In this document: one piece after another, positions 22,650 through 35,899 of the stretch
Position numbering within the stretch: position 1 is the stretch's first letter
How the letters are laid out: every line of letters starts with the position of its first letter
Origin: Salvator merianae
Lineage: Eukaryota > Chordata > Lepidosauria > Squamata > Teiidae
NCBI GenBank assembly: GCA_003586115.2
Contig: QVOM02000073.1
Location: forward strand, 40,835,192 to 40,899,191
Reading direction: 5' to 3'
Length of the DNA: 64,000 bases
Notes under the pieces: generated by a model
The model's database searches: none
What the model was told of the DNA's origin: nothing
The model's input: only the letters and a program-made list of their open reading frames with translations
Program-made: the position numbers and the translations under genes

Positions 22650-25460
22650 TTTACTTACTTTTTGCCATCATTTGGAAGCTGCCTAACACTGAATTGGAAC
22701 CAACTTCCCTCTTCTTACTTAATCAATTGCTACTTTTGTGTCATTTTGTCAACATATCTGTCCACAGCAACCTTGTCAAGTAACAAAAACTTTACTTTCA
22801 CAAGCAATTGCCTCTTCACAAACTGTATGTTACCTGTAATTCTTGGTTTGTTTGTTTTTTTAAAGGACAGGGATGTGGAAAAGAAATTGCTCCTTCTCTT
22901 CCTTTAGTCAGAGGACTTGCACATTACTGAGTGTTTCAAGATCAAGCCATGATAACAGTTTACACTGCTAGTGAACCTTTGTGAACCTTATTCCCACTGT
23001 CTCTCTCACACTGTCTAATTCAGCCTCATTCATTATTTGGTGTGGCTATGTGAACAGGTGCAGAGCAGGAAGAAATTCACCTGATATCTTCATTACCACA
23101 CTATTTCGTTTTGAAGACTCCTCTGGTTATGCAAGCATGAAAATAGGTAATTGATTCGGTTTAGGCACAGACAGATTCATTACAAAGAAAGTAAAGATGT
23201 ACCTTTTTCAAGAAGCAGGCCCCTAAGCAATAAATATTCTGAACAACATCATTCCTTAAGGAAGATATCACTGTTCTGAAATATGCAAGATGTTTCAGAC
23301 TTAAATCTGACAAAAACACAACTCTAACAGTCTTCAGTAACTGAAGTCAAGCTTTAGGAGCTGTCATTCTCCAGTGCTGATTTGTTTGAATTATCAAGAC
23401 AAAAGTACATATTCAATTCTAACATTATGCTTTAAAACTGGGGTAAAATGCAACCAGCAACAGGTCGCCTAAAGTAAGTATTGTAATTCATACTTCTTTT
23501 CATTCTTATTCCCATAATTTATTTTTACCGTGGGAAGCAGTCTCATCTTACACATGCGGAGTTTTACTTTTCTTTTTAAAATATTTTGACATGTTCAAGA
23601 GGATCATCCCCATAAGTCTTATGTGCATGATTTCAACGTGAGCCAGGCCTTCTGGCAGCTTATACTGTATTGGAAAGCACAGGCATAGAGTAAATGGTGG
23701 TCAGATGGAAGAAATGCCATGCCAGCTCCATGCAGAAGTTGACACTAGGCATAAAAAGTAGGTAAAAGATAAATTGTTTTCACTCTTCACCCTGGGGCAA
23801 AGCCGCAAGCATTTAGAGGCACACTTGGGCCACGGTTCCAATTACATTGTAAGTGACTTGCTGTCTCCTCTGCCATGAGCCAGAGTAGACTAATGAGTGC
23901 TTATTCCTGTGCATGGAGGTATGGAGCGATAGCCTCTTTGGGAGATAGCCTTCCTGTGCATGGGTGTCCCCTTCAGTTGCCTTGGCATGTATTGGCAAAA
24001 CACAGCAATACAACTGAAGGGGAAGAATAAGGCAGCAACTTCAGAGTCATTCCCATGCCCCAGGAGCATGAGTTCCTCTACCCAGATATGTTTGGCACAG
24101 ATAGTAGATACACGCCACCCTTGGAGCATGCAGCCTTGGCTACAACCAGGGATGGCTCATAGATTTGGAACTGCAAGATGGCACTCAAATTGGGAGTCTT
24201 GCTTTCATCTGCTTGAACAGCATTGTGTTCTACTGTACACAGGAACTCAGCTCAGACAAGTTGCGGTGAGGCTTGAAAATGGCACCTCTTCAGGCTCTCC
24301 CTTGCTGCAAGACCTGATCCATGAGCAATCCCCAGTTAATATTTATGGTTGTCAGTTCTTTCACTCAAGACGGCTTCCGTATTTTGGCATAAGTGTCTCT
24401 GCTACACAGCTACAACATATAGTAGAAATATAGTCCAAGAACTGAAAACGCATCAGAGGTCATGTAATTCTGCATTTCAGTTTAATTGATTATCTTGATA
24501 ATATATAGAATGATAGCTTCCTGGATGACAGTATTTAATCCAGCAGAATGACAGCAAGAAGAATGCATGAGTCATATTATTAATAGCATTTACAGAAAAA
24601 ACACTTTTATTGTTGGTTCGTTTTAATGTAGGTTGCTTCCACGTGGTCACGAAAAAGGCCATCTGAGGGGCGGGAGTGCAGAATCAAAAGTTTCACAGCT
24701 TTGAAGTTTCCACCCAGTGCAGTTTAACGTTGGATAGGAAATGGCCCTGGAAGTCAGCCATTTTCTGTCCAGTGCCAAATCTCTCTTAATACGCTTCCCA
24801 CCAGCACCTCACCGTTGTCACTGCACATAGTGGCAGCAGGAATGAATGAGGGTGAAATCCACCCTCGGAGTAGTTCATCATATTCTGTGTATAGGTCAGC
24901 CCCACTGTGTGGCTGCTGGTTGCCCCAAGAGTGGGTTTTGCTCAGCCTCATGGGCACTCTATGACCACTTGGTCCCTAAAACCTGCTCATTATATATAGT
25001 AAGGATATAGCCATAGGAAAGGAATCCTCAATATAAGTTTACAAGCAACACTTCAGAGATTATATGCATAGACTCTTACACTCACATCAAAGTTCAATTT
25101 CATATTAAATTGTATTTTTTAAATGCAATGGATATCCAGCAGGACTGAAATTTAATTCAAATTTTTAATTTTAATTTTTTTCAAAAATCAGATTTATTTG
25201 CCCTCACCAGGAATTTACAACTGAGTTCACCATAAGATCTGCAAAACAAAAGAACATGTGCCACTGTTTCTAACATCCTTGAAATACCAGAGCAGAGACA
25301 GATGGATTTTTAATGTACCTGGAATCTAGAAGAGCTGACAGAATCTTTTCATAAAGGATGCTCTGCAGTGATGTAGACATTAAAGTGCCATAAAATAATT
25401 GGCCAGAATTGTACTAAGCCTGAGGGGCATGTTTGTTTCTAGCTCCTATATACACAACAT
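22650..25460. other. Unassigned intronic DNA
   Basis: No exon, RNA gene or repeat recognised with confidence. A 157-codon plus-strand frame at 23960-24433 lacks a recognisable domain. 24620-24960 has DNA-element-like composition, without clear ends. Confidence 0.4.
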
Positions 25461-25468
25461 GTGTGCAT

Positions 25469-25606
25469 GACTGCATCGAGCTGTCTCTTAGTTATTCTAC
25501 AATATTTGGATATTCCAGAATAAAGCCTGAATATTCTAGAATATCCAAGCTTTATTCAGGAATATCTAAATATAGCGGATCAAGTAAGTGATGTCTGGAT
25601 GCAGCC
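25469..25606. mobile_element. Small MITE, CTGCATCCAGACATC-end
   Basis: The left end GACTGCATCGAGCTGTCTCT and the right end, read inverted, GGCTGCATCCAGACATCACT, match over most positions. The middle is a palindrome of GATATTCCAGAATAAAGC / GCTTTATTCAGGAATATC around GAATATTCTAGAATATCC. A partial copy is at 7380-7476. Confidence 0.65.
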
Positions 25607-26129
25607 TGAACCACGTATAGTATTTCTTGATTATAATAAAATTATTTCTGTAGGCACATTGGTTGTTTAGTACATTTAGAACTAGGAATCAACATCCCCC
25701 AGCATACCATTTTAGTAGACTGACACAGTCACATGGAAATGTTTTCTGATTCAAGCCAGTAAGATTTTTTTGGTGAAAATTATCTTTCTAAAATAAGAAC
25801 AAATGGGATATGCATGCAATTATTCTGTTTAACAGAATTTTTTCTTTTCTTTTCCCCCTCTTTCCTTGTTTACCTGCAGATGTATCAAATAGAAGGGGAA
25901 AACACATCGTCTGCTTATTTAGAATATGCAACTTTATCACCTGAAAAATGAAACAGCTACACACATGCTTACATCCTAATAGTCCAAATGCAGTCTGTTT
26001 GTTCATTCATGTAGTAGAGTATTATCATGCACAGAGGCAACTTATACCTGGCAGATATTAATGATCGTACATTATTTAAGATCAATACATGAGAACAGGA
26101 TCAATGTTATCTTTAAAGCCTACTACTCA

Positions 26130-26333
<204 letters not shown>

Positions 26334-26729
26334 TTAATGCAGTAGTCTGAGCACAAGTGAACAGAGCTCTGGAACCTGGACTTACTCTGTGGGATACAGC
26401 ATAGGAAACCACACGTGAGAAGCTGTGGATACCATTCTAAAGGCAACTCTAGCTTTAAAGATTCACACTGTGTTAAATCAGAATTTTAATATGGATATGT
26501 GAATAGAGTTTATTTCCATAATCTCCTGGTATGGAATGATAGTCCTTATCCTTTTCATTTGGGAGAAAATCCAGTTGTTAGCATAGCATAATACAGTACA
26601 AATTCTTTCACTGAAGAATACTAAAGCCCTTCTAAGGAAGCAGCATAGGGTTCCTGTTGCTTCCGGGCAAGCAAGCAGTCCAGCCCTCAGAGCAGGAAGC
26701 ATGCTATGAATATCCTACCCCCGCTTCCA

Positions 26730-27300
26730 GACACAGAAATGTCAAAGCCAGGCCCAGGAAAGTGGCCATTTTGTGTGCGCCTCCAAAAATAGGGCTGTTC
26801 TGCGAGGCCTGAATGAAATAATTTAAGGTAAGTTCACACCAAGGGTGGTATGGCATGGCAGAATAGTGGGAGTAAAGTGCTATGAACATTGCTTATAGCA
26901 GGATGTCTCCTTGAGGAGTGCTGGGATATGCGAACCCTGCACCCTTCCAGGAGCCCCATGGTACCATTCAGGTACCTTGCAGATCCTACCTGAAATATGA
27001 ACAAAAAACTAAGAATGTAAACAGCTACCCTTACAAACAAATAGGAGAGAAGCAAGGAAAGATTGTACAAGTACAAAGATAAACAAGAAAGAACTCTTCA
27101 CATTTTTATTAAGTACTTTCTAGTCAGAGCTTTAACCTATAAAAATAGAGGCTCTGGGGTTAAAGCTATCTAGAAACAAAATTATCTGTTTCTGAAACTC
27201 TTTCACCCTAATCCCTAAAGCATAGAGATTTACTGTGGTTATTAAATAACTGAAAAAATACATTTTGTACTTGCTACAAGTCAACTTGAATATATTCTCC
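26730..27300. other. Unassigned intron 3 DNA
   Basis: No exon recognised. A block at 26740-26980 has words common in MITEs (AAGTGGCCATTTTGTG, AAGTTCACACCAAGGGTGG), but no ends were resolved. Confidence 0.35.
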
Positions 27301-27308
27301 CGTTACCA

Positions 27309-27326
27309 AAAAAAAAAAAAAAAAAA
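27309..27326. repeat. Poly(A) tract
   Basis: An uninterrupted A run of about 18 bases; no retrocopy was recognised next to it. Confidence 0.8.
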
Positions 27327-27329
27327 ATG

Positions 27330-28900
27330 AGGTAAGGGCCTGACTCAGTGGCATTGGAGGTAAGAGAAATGGCAGGACTAATCTCTGGCACAATTAAGCA
27401 TCCTTTTCCCACAGTCTTCAAAATTTCCCTCACAAGACCTTTCTGCCTGACTTCTTTTAAATAACAGAGAGTTAAATGTGGGCTGAAGAAATCAATACGT
27501 TTTAGACTTGGAGCAGTCAATGCTCTTGAATACAGAGAGGAAAATTAGCTGTTTTTTTTTGCCAAGAGATTCCCTGAGGAGTCTCCATAATTAAATACAG
27601 AGTAAAATCACATCATCTCTAAGTCAATGGACAAAGCATGAAACATGAACATAAGCAGCCAGGAGACAAGACACAACCACACAAATCTCTGTCACTCTAG
27701 AAGATAAGTCCATTACCACTACCAGTCAGCAGAAATAATACTGAATTAGACAGACCAATGATCAGAGTCAGGACCAAATAACTTTTCCTAGGTGCATTTA
27801 TGAATTGCAAAGTGTACAGCAATAACCCAAAGAAAGCTTGGATACTGTGCATGTATACTGTTGTTAATTGCAGTGGATTTCTTCTTTTGTAGGTAGGATC
27901 TTAAGGTTGTTGTAGCATCACTCCAGTGGCGTGCCAGCCACAAATCTGTGTGACTGGAGAGCACTCCTAGGGCAGAGGATCTGGATGATCCTGTGCCCTG
28001 GAGCACTTGCTGTGCCCTTAACATTCATTAGAATGCTCTAAAGGTAAACCTCTGGGGGAGAACTCTGACAGTGCTCCCGCAGTGGTTTACACCAAGTTGC
28101 AGCATCCAGACCTACCTGGTTTGGCATTCTTCTTTGGGGAGCACAGAAAAATGTCTGACTTCTGGGCGCTCTTCCTGTGCTCTCCCAAAGGAGCACCCAG
28201 GTGGAAACAATGAATGACCTAGGGAACAAAAGTTCCCCAGGTCACTGCTGCCCTCACTCAGAGCAGTGGCAGGCATGCAAACAGTTCACTGCCACTGCTG
28301 CAAGCAATGAGGAGAATAAGGAAAATCGCAGATTCTGCCCTCATGTGGAACCTGCCATAGATTCATAGCTGAAAATGTCTTATGAGACGATTTGTCTCAA
28401 CAAATTGTTTGTTACTCTGTGACACTGTATCCTATGGTACATTGAAGAAACATATTTTAATTACAATAGTCAGATTTTCTTTTCAAATAAACTATACTTA
28501 GAAAAGGCAAAAAGAACCATGACTGGTCTCAGTTTAGGGCTTGCTTCAGCACACACTATGACATTTCTTTCTAGCTGTTAGAAACCTTGCCTCAGGAAAT
28601 GTAGTGGTGTTAAGGCGGAGGTGCATTTGAAGATATTGGATCTGCAGTTCATTTATTTTTAAAAATCTAAATTGAGCATTCAAGTAGCAATAGTCAGGCA
28701 CACAGGAAAAGTATTATTACAGGTTTTGGAATGTGAATTGTTAAGACTTACAGAATGATCTCAAAACCCTCCATAACAGGATGGGATAAAAAAAAAAATC
28801 AATCCAGTGATCAACAGAGCTATTTCTTGGTCTTAATGTTCTCTGCAGGTTTTGCCATAATCTTAGAAAAGCAGTCTTTTTGTTTTGTTTTTTTAAAAAG
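27330..28900. other. Unassigned intron 3 DNA
   Basis: No exon recognised. 27880-28330 has higher GC and words such as GGAGCACTTGC, TGCAGCATCCAGACC and GCAGTGGCAGGCATGC; it may be a decayed DNA element related to 39535-39900, without clear termini. Confidence 0.35.
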
Positions 28901-28915
28901 GTGAAGCAGAAATTC

Positions 28916-29134
28916 TTAGGCTGTGATCAGACACAGAAAACCCTTACATCTCTGAGAGTCTTACTGAAGGCTCAGCAGTGGGATTGTTCACACACCAGTC
29001 TGCCCCTCCCCCCTCTCATGAACATTCTATGCTAGGAAAGGAGGATTAGAGAAGGTTGGGGACACCAGGGCCACACACTATCTTTCTGAGGTGCCTGTGA
29101 GGTGCCCCTTTTGTTATGTCCGATCATAGCCTTA
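28916..29134. mobile_element. MITE, GGCTGTGATCACAC-end family (copy 3)
   Basis: This is the best-preserved copy. The ends are TTAGGCTGTGATCAGACACAG and, inverted, TTAAGGCTATGATCGGACAT. If TTA on each side is taken as the target duplication, the element starts GGCTGTGATCA and ends TGATCA..GCC-type (CGATCATAGCC). Three-base TTA/TAA duplications are typical of PIF/Harbinger elements. The interior carries GGGATTGTTCACACACCAG and CTCATGAACATTCTA. Confidence 0.75.
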
Positions 29135-29139
29135 AAGTA

Positions 29140-30810
29140 TCAGTCTAAAGCAATACTTTGACCCATGGAACTCCAAACATAAATTAGATTTAAAGCAGAA
29201 ATTTCAGTGTCACCCTTATCATACAAAACTGACATCTCAGTGTTTCTCTAAAATTTCTGTTGACTTGTGATGGTGACCATTCAGTCACTGGTTTGAGCCA
29301 ATCTGCTAGTACCCCCAGACCAAAATTTTCTATTTTCAAAACTTCTTCTGAAAATCTCTATAGCTATTATTTCAAACACACAAAGCTGCAAAGAACAGAT
29401 GGCACAGGAATTAGCAGAACAACCAAAACCAAAAAGATAATATCATCATCAACAAAAACAAAAACAGTCATAAGGTAAATACTGTTATAACAAAACACCA
29501 GTTCAAATACTTGGGCAAAGCCTAGTCAAGAAGTAGCTATATCCTTACTTACATGCCCCAGTTTCTCTTTCAGACCTCCACAATATTATCTATTTGGAAA
29601 CAAGTCTATATCAAGAGACTGTTTAAGGGGAACTGCTTACCGGAAAGAAATTTCAGGCTCAGAGATACAGCATACCTAGTTTTTCTAGTTTTACGGCATT
29701 TCTACTTTTAAGACTCTGTTATACTGTTTTAAAAGAAATCTCAGGTTCAGAGATATAGCATACCTAGCCATTGCTAGTTCTGAGACTTTGCTATACTGTT
29801 TTAAAAGTGTGTTGTTTTGTGTGTGTTTTTAACTGGTTTATTTTATTATTGTTTTAAAAAAACACCCTGACCTCCTTCTGGAGGGAATGATAGAATGGCT
29901 TTTTATAAACAGAACAATGCAAAGTTTGTAATTTTGTAGTATGAAGCTGGCTTGGTGTTGAATAAGCCTAGCTTTCTCAGCTGGCAGCTGAGAGACTTGA
30001 GGCAACTTTCTCCTGTCCCTGTGTGAAGGGGGCATATTGACACATCCAACCGGCATTATAGGAAAGCTCCTCTGCAAACATGTCATTCTATTTAGTAATT
30101 TCTTCCAGTACAGACAGAGGTGTCTTTGTCATGAAGCAAGGTGAAGCCACCTTTTGTTTGGCACTTGCGAGAGAATCTGGGGAAAGGTAAAGACATAGGT
30201 AAAATCAGGCACCAGCAGTTCTTTGGAACTGTGAACAGGTTATGCAAGTTCGTAGGCCAAGCTAAAAATAAGTTGAAATCAACTAAAATATTTTAATCTT
30301 TTAGCCTGGTGGAGATGGTGGTGGTTGGAATTTTGTTGTTCTTTAGCTGCTAGTCACCTCTTAAAATGTGGTTTTGCAGATTCTCACTCTGAGAGGAGGG
30401 TTGCACTAAATGACCTCCAAGGTTTCTTCATCTATTGGCCAAGAGAAGAAGGTAAAGTTATATGGTAACAGCAGCACAACCTAACATATGCCAAACCTCA
30501 CCGTATGGAAGATCCTATCATCCATGCTTGTGATCCCCAGGTAAAAAAAGTGTTTTGAGATTCATTTTGTGAGAGAAGGAAGATAAAAGCATGAAAGGGA
30601 AAACAGTTTAAACAGAGGTTTTGGCAACACAAATCTACTGTATAGACGAGCTTTCGTTATCTTTTATTGGATCTCAAGGATTGGGACAGAACTGTTTTCT
30701 AAAATATGTTTATAAATATATACGTGAGATTAGTTTCCAGTTGTGCTTGGACAAATCTAGACTTGCCATCATTCGCAACAAAAATGTGAGTATGCAGGGG
30801 AAGGAGATTA
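29140..30810. other. Unassigned intron 3 DNA
   Basis: No exon recognised. Two near-repeats occur at 29650-29800: CAGGCTCAGAGATACAGCATACCTAG and CAGGTTCAGAGATATAGCATACCTAG (each longer word given as two overlapping halves AGAGATACAGCATACCTAG and AGAGATATAGCATACCTAG), about 97 bases apart, a small local duplication. Confidence 0.4.
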
Positions 30811-30815
30811 TTTTT

Positions 30816-31123
30816 GGCTACCTTCAGACGTTCCGTGACACCTTCGGAGAATTGCCGGAACTTGTTTAGATTCCATCATCCCCTCTTGCTGCTTCTGCCA
30901 AATGGCAGGAGACAATCCTGGGCAAACCCAGGGAAACACAGACAAGGTAAATAATACAACATGACAGCATGACTTGGTGTCAGAGTTGGGTTTTCCATTG
31001 TGCCTGTACTATACTTTTTTGGTGCACTATCCCAGGAGTATTTTGGGATTGCCAAGTGTATGTGTAGTAATCCCAATATAGCCCCAGGAAAACTGTGGTT
31101 TTCAACCTGCATCTGGAAGTACC
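30816..31123. mobile_element. MITE, GCATCCAGACA-related family (copy 3)
   Basis: The left end GGCTACCTTCAGACG and the inverted right end GGTACTTCCAGATGC are similar. TTT flanks both sides, which is too simple to prove a duplication. Interior words such as GACAAGGTAAATAATA, GACAGCATGACTT and TGGTGTCAGAGTTGG are shared with 36632-37045. Confidence 0.6.
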
Positions 31124-31129
31124 TTTTCA

Positions 31130-33150
31130 CTTAAATCTCACAGTTAATCTTCTAAAATTCACTATCCATGTGGGATACATTTTGGAGAGACTTAGTTCAT
31201 AATGAGTAATACTGATAGGGCTCTTAATAAACCAAGTATATAACCCTTTTATATGTTCCAGAATTATTTTGCCCTGCAGTAGTTATGTGACAGAACAGTC
31301 ATTGTGAGGCATAAAAACAGAGGAATAGGCATATTTGCACTATCATTACTCAAATGTCCAACGATTTGGCTTTTAAAAGCATTACACATCTAACATTCAG
31401 GGTCATATTTTATAGGAAGTACCTCTCCCAGATGTTAGGGCAAATCTGTGGGTGATTTAAAACCTGAAAGAAAAGCTGTGTGGACAATAAGGTGAAAGAA
31501 AGAAGAGATAGGGATTCACCTACAACTATAATGGGCTATGAATATTTACATTGAACTAAAATTCACCATAGCCTTTGCCAAAAACTGTTATGGACTTCAT
31601 CCTTTTATTCTTCAATTGTTTAACATTTATTTTTTACTCATGTTTATGTGTGCACATCTGCCTGTTTGGATAATGCATAATAGTAGGGTTTTAAATACCA
31701 CATTGTTTTTAAATAAATGTGTTTAGATGAATCAATACTAAGTAAATAATTTAGTGAAACTTTCTCTTCTCCAAGTTTCAGCTGTTATTTTGAATTTGAC
31801 ACCTCCCGTGAGAGTCACTGAGATCTATTTCATTATCATTATCTTTCAACAGATACTATTTTTGCTGTAGATTATTTATTAGTGCCCTGCTGGTAAATGA
31901 ACCAGATAACAAAAGAAGTATAATAATAAGTGATTCTACAATGCTTGAAATATTACTGTGGCTCTTAACAGAATTATATACAGTTTTTACTTGTAACAGA
32001 ACATCCTCCTCTTTCAAGGCAAAATAAATCCCACATTACTTCAAAGAAAAAAAAATGAGATTAACATGCATATATCACAGCATGCTGATTGTTCGATGCC
32101 AGTTCTGATGGCTAAGGCGCTCCCAAAAATGAACAGGCTTTCAGGCAATCCTCTTCAAGTACACTCAAAGGAATATGAGAATTTCAAGAGACATTTTCCC
32201 AAAGATAGCTTTTTTCAAGGCTTGCCCTGCAGCAAGGGAGAATGTCTTGCTTTTTTAGAATGCAGCAAAGACAGAAGGGAATTGTGAACTGCGTAGCAAG
32301 GCTTTCAAAGGGTGACTCTGGTGATAGGCATGGGTTGGATTTGCATCCTATTTAGTGTTTTCCCACCTAGCCTGCAGCACATATGAGTTAAAGGTGCCAT
32401 CTAAGTGAGGCTTCATTTCCAGTGATTGCACAGAAAGCCATAGTTTTATTAGCCGTAAAACAGAAGTAGTTTGCTGGTGCCTGCTCCCCGGATATTTTTC
32501 AACTTCCCAGTCAAGACTATAGCACCCAGTATTGCCATACAGTAACTTATCCAACTATTAATCACACCTAACCCAATAATATTATGACATCAGGCAGCAT
32601 CCGCAAGAAGCAGCCTAAATGCTAAGGCTAAGTAAATAAGCCACCAATCAACACATTCCTCACTCAGTAGATGGACTTAGACAAGAAGGCTGTGCCTCCA
32701 CAGGCCAGTCAAACTGCACTGGAGGGGCACTGAAGGCTGCCCTTCCCAACAGCACCCTCTGCTGAAGGGGCCTGACAGCATGTGGAAAGACTTCTGTGCC
32801 CCTCCAAAGTGCCAAAGGTTTAGCATGCAAGAAGTGGTTCTGAATCTGCTTCTTGCACATTGAGCCAGGCCCTTGATGTAGTGAAATCCATCATGTTTGT
32901 GTATAGGCAGACTTGGCAACCACAGCCTCAGCAGTAGCAGTGGAGCCATCAAACTCCTTGCCAAAGCTGATTTAGGCCGCCACAACTCTTTCAAGACTTT
33001 TGCATCCCTTATATGTAATACAGATATTCATTTTTTTAATGTTGGTATTATATATAACTTATAGGAATAAAGGTAGTCCCAAAACAGTACTACATAACAC
33101 TAGCTTTCTATTTATGGCTCCAAAGAATTGCAACAGTATGATGCATATTA
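31130..33150. other. Unassigned intron 3 DNA
   Basis: No exon recognised. 32650-32990 is of higher GC with no recognised element ends. Confidence 0.4.
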
Positions 33151-33157
33151 ACTAAGG

Positions 33158-33367
33158 CTACAATCTGAAATGGCGTTATTAGGGACTCCTCCAAACCCAG
33201 AGGAACTTCTTGCTGAATCAATATACTCAAGATTATGTTGGAAAGGATTACATAAATCCAAAGCATCTTATTTGATGAGGAGAGTGGTTAATCCTATAGA
33301 TCCAAATAGTAAATTGAATAAATTACAGCAGGGCATTTCCAAAATTCAAGGAATGCAGAAGGAGTAA
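33158..33367 (+). other. Orphan open frame, 65 codons
   Basis: A frame starting MALLGTPPNPEELLAESIYS and continuing RLCWKGLHKSKASYLMRRVV, then NPIDPNSKLNKLQQ. Its composition looks more protein-like than most frames here. I do not recognise a family. There is no splice site, poly(A) tail or LINE context that explains it. It could be a relic of a retrocopy or of a LINE frame. Confidence 0.2.
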
Positions 33368-34079
33368 TGTAGGTATTTGTGCAACGAGGTGTGAAATCTC
33401 CAAAGATGTTCTTATCTGCTGCAACCAATATAGCCAATAGTCAAAGACAATAGTAACTGTCATCCAGCAACCTCTGGAGGACCAAATATCTTTCATCCTA
33501 ACATGGGAGAAGAGGCAAGAGGTGGCAGATTGGCAACATAACCAGGAGTGGCTGGTCCATGAGTGCAAAGTGGTCAGTGCCTCATCACATGATGTAGCTC
33601 AGAGCTTTAATCTGTTCTTCCTTTCTCCTTCATGCATGCTTCAATCAGTGAGCAGAGAGGTTTGGAACACCATTCTGAGTAATTTGGAACAACCACGAAG
33701 TCCCTCAAGTTGAGGCAAGTGTACAGGTGTACTAGTGTGCCTTTACAAGCCCCTCAGGAGCTGGGTGTAGCCCTTGCCCTTACCTGGGCTTGAGACAAGA
33801 GAGCTGTTCTATCAATGAGATTAATTTTCCCACGGGTGTCCTTAGAACTGTAGCCTTCTACTGCCTCATCTATCGCTAGTCTTGTTTGATATGACTTTTG
33901 GTGCCATTTTGTTTAGCCGTAATGGACCATCTGCTGTCTCTGCTCGGAAGTAAATCTGATCATCCCCACAAGAGACAGAATATTTTTTTTCAATTCCTCC
34001 CAGAAGTGCTGCTTCAAAGTACAGTATCAAGCAATAAATAAATGAACCTCAGGAAGTAGAAACCTTCACTTCATAAGAG

Positions 34080-34335
34080 CCTAAGAACAAAAGAGGAGCC
34101 CTGCTGGATCAGACCACAGCCCATCTAGTCCAGTATCCTGTCTCATACAATGGCCTACCAATTGCTTCTGGGTATTCTACACAGAAGAAAAAGCCAATAC
34201 TTTCAGCTGCTCTTGATCCCTGCAAATGGCCTTTAGAGGCATCCTGCCTGTCTCTCCAACCTGGAGGCCGTACCCCAGCATCCATTCCAATCGTCACTGA
34301 TACAAGTGGCTCCCGAAATGAGTAAGTGTGCACCC
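34080..34335 (-). mobile_element. CR1-type LINE 3' fragment
   Basis: The plus strand reads GAGCCCTGCTGGATCAGACC, CCATCTAGTCCAGTATCCTG and TGGCCTTTAGAGGCATCCTG, the inverse of a CR1 3' region also present at 17510-17710 and 56860-57105. Confidence 0.65.
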
Positions 34336-34779
34336 CATTCCTGAAGGACTACACCATCCGATTAGTTCAATATGAAGAGTAATCCAACCTCCTCAAACAA
34401 TGAAAAACAAATGATTTCTGCAGAAAGCAAAGGAGCAAGTTCACAGTAGACTGGGGAAGTACAGAAAATGCTGATTTTTGGACATTCAATCAATGAAATT
34501 GCTTTTTTCACTCTTTATTAGTAAAAACTTAAGAATCTGCTGTCAAGTGATACTAGCCCAAATCAAAATCACACTTACGAGTCACATGAAGCCAACATCG
34601 TTCCCTGGCTTTGAAGTCTGAATAACTGTAGAATGCAGTCTGTACAGATAGCCCTCCATTCTACTTCTGGGCCAAAAGTTCCCTCCATGCTCATCATGCT
34701 GCATATGCAGATGTTGCCTATGTATCTGAATACTCCCCAAGCTCTTTAGTTAAAGTTCTGCTAACTGCAGCAAAGGCTG

Positions 34780-35202
34780 AGATTGCACACAAATAGAAGA
34801 AGGCTTCAGAGCTCTCTCATGCAACTTGGCTGTCTAGAGTTTGGGACACTGCCACAAATGATTTCCTCACTTACCAACAGTCAAAGATGCAAGGATTTGA
34901 CTCAACATATAACTTCATGGAGAAATGGTCACCACTATTCCAAGCTGCTCAGTCAGACCCTGCTCTCCGACCAAACAGTTTTTATCTATCACCTTTTTTC
35001 AATATTCAGCTGACTAAGTATTCCCACACCTGCATATTCCAGTTCAAGTATCGCATACTGTGTAGCCACAAGTTGTACTAAGCACCTGTCTGCTTCTATA
35101 TGTGCATTCACTGCTTATTTGTTGATTTTGTTTGATCGTTATGTTTGTCTGTTGATAATTACTGCTTTATTTCAAATGTTTAAATAAAATATAATTAAAA
35201 AA
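34780..35202 (+). mobile_element. L1-type LINE 3' end with poly(A)
   Basis: A short frame with STYNFMEKWSPLFQ resembles the last residues of L1 ORF2. An AT-rich 3'UTR follows, ending in AAATAAAATATAATTAAAAAAAAA at about 35185-35207 (AATAAA signal then poly(A)). It is 5'-truncated. A short duplication of TACTCCCCAAGCTCT flanks it (34730-34745 and 35207-35220), consistent with a target-site duplication of LINE insertion. Confidence 0.75.
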
Positions 35203-35684
35203 AAATACTCCCCAAGCTCTGAAGCTCTGGGTGATATAATTATTTTTCAAAGAGGAATTTACTTATTGAGATTTTGAGCCAACACTTATTTTGATGATAA
35301 ACCAAATCTAGCACATTTATTATTTTACCCAAATATTGTTATTTTTGCTATGGAAGAAAAAATCCAGCAAGTCCCAAGCCAGTTATAAAAGGAACTGAAC
35401 AGAAGCCTCTGTTTTCAAGGTCCTGCCGAATACATGAGTTTAAACTGCAGGTAGTTCTGGAACCTGCTGTTTCTCTACAAAGATGTCTCAATGAAAACTA
35501 GGTTATGAAAGCAGAAAAAGTCAGCCAGCATGCATTCTGGAAACCCACAATGGCAGCAAGCATAAAATGACATAAATCAATGGAATTATGCCTCCGGAAA
35601 TGCCAAGACCATAGGTTCTCAAGAAAATAAACAAGAAATATGACTTTCTGGCAGGCCATGCTTGAAAGAAAAACATAATCCTTA

Positions 35685-35867
<183 letters not shown>

Positions 35868-35899
35868 TTAGAGCCGAATATGATGAACACAATGATAAT

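Noticed and set aside
23960..24433. 157-codon plus-strand open frame
   Set aside because: Low-complexity hydrophobic/Cys/His mixture without a recognisable motif; intronic position.
33770..33880. tRNA-like head of another SINE
   Set aside because: CTCATTGATAGAACAGC on the minus strand resembles an A box, but no convincing B box or SINE body follows.
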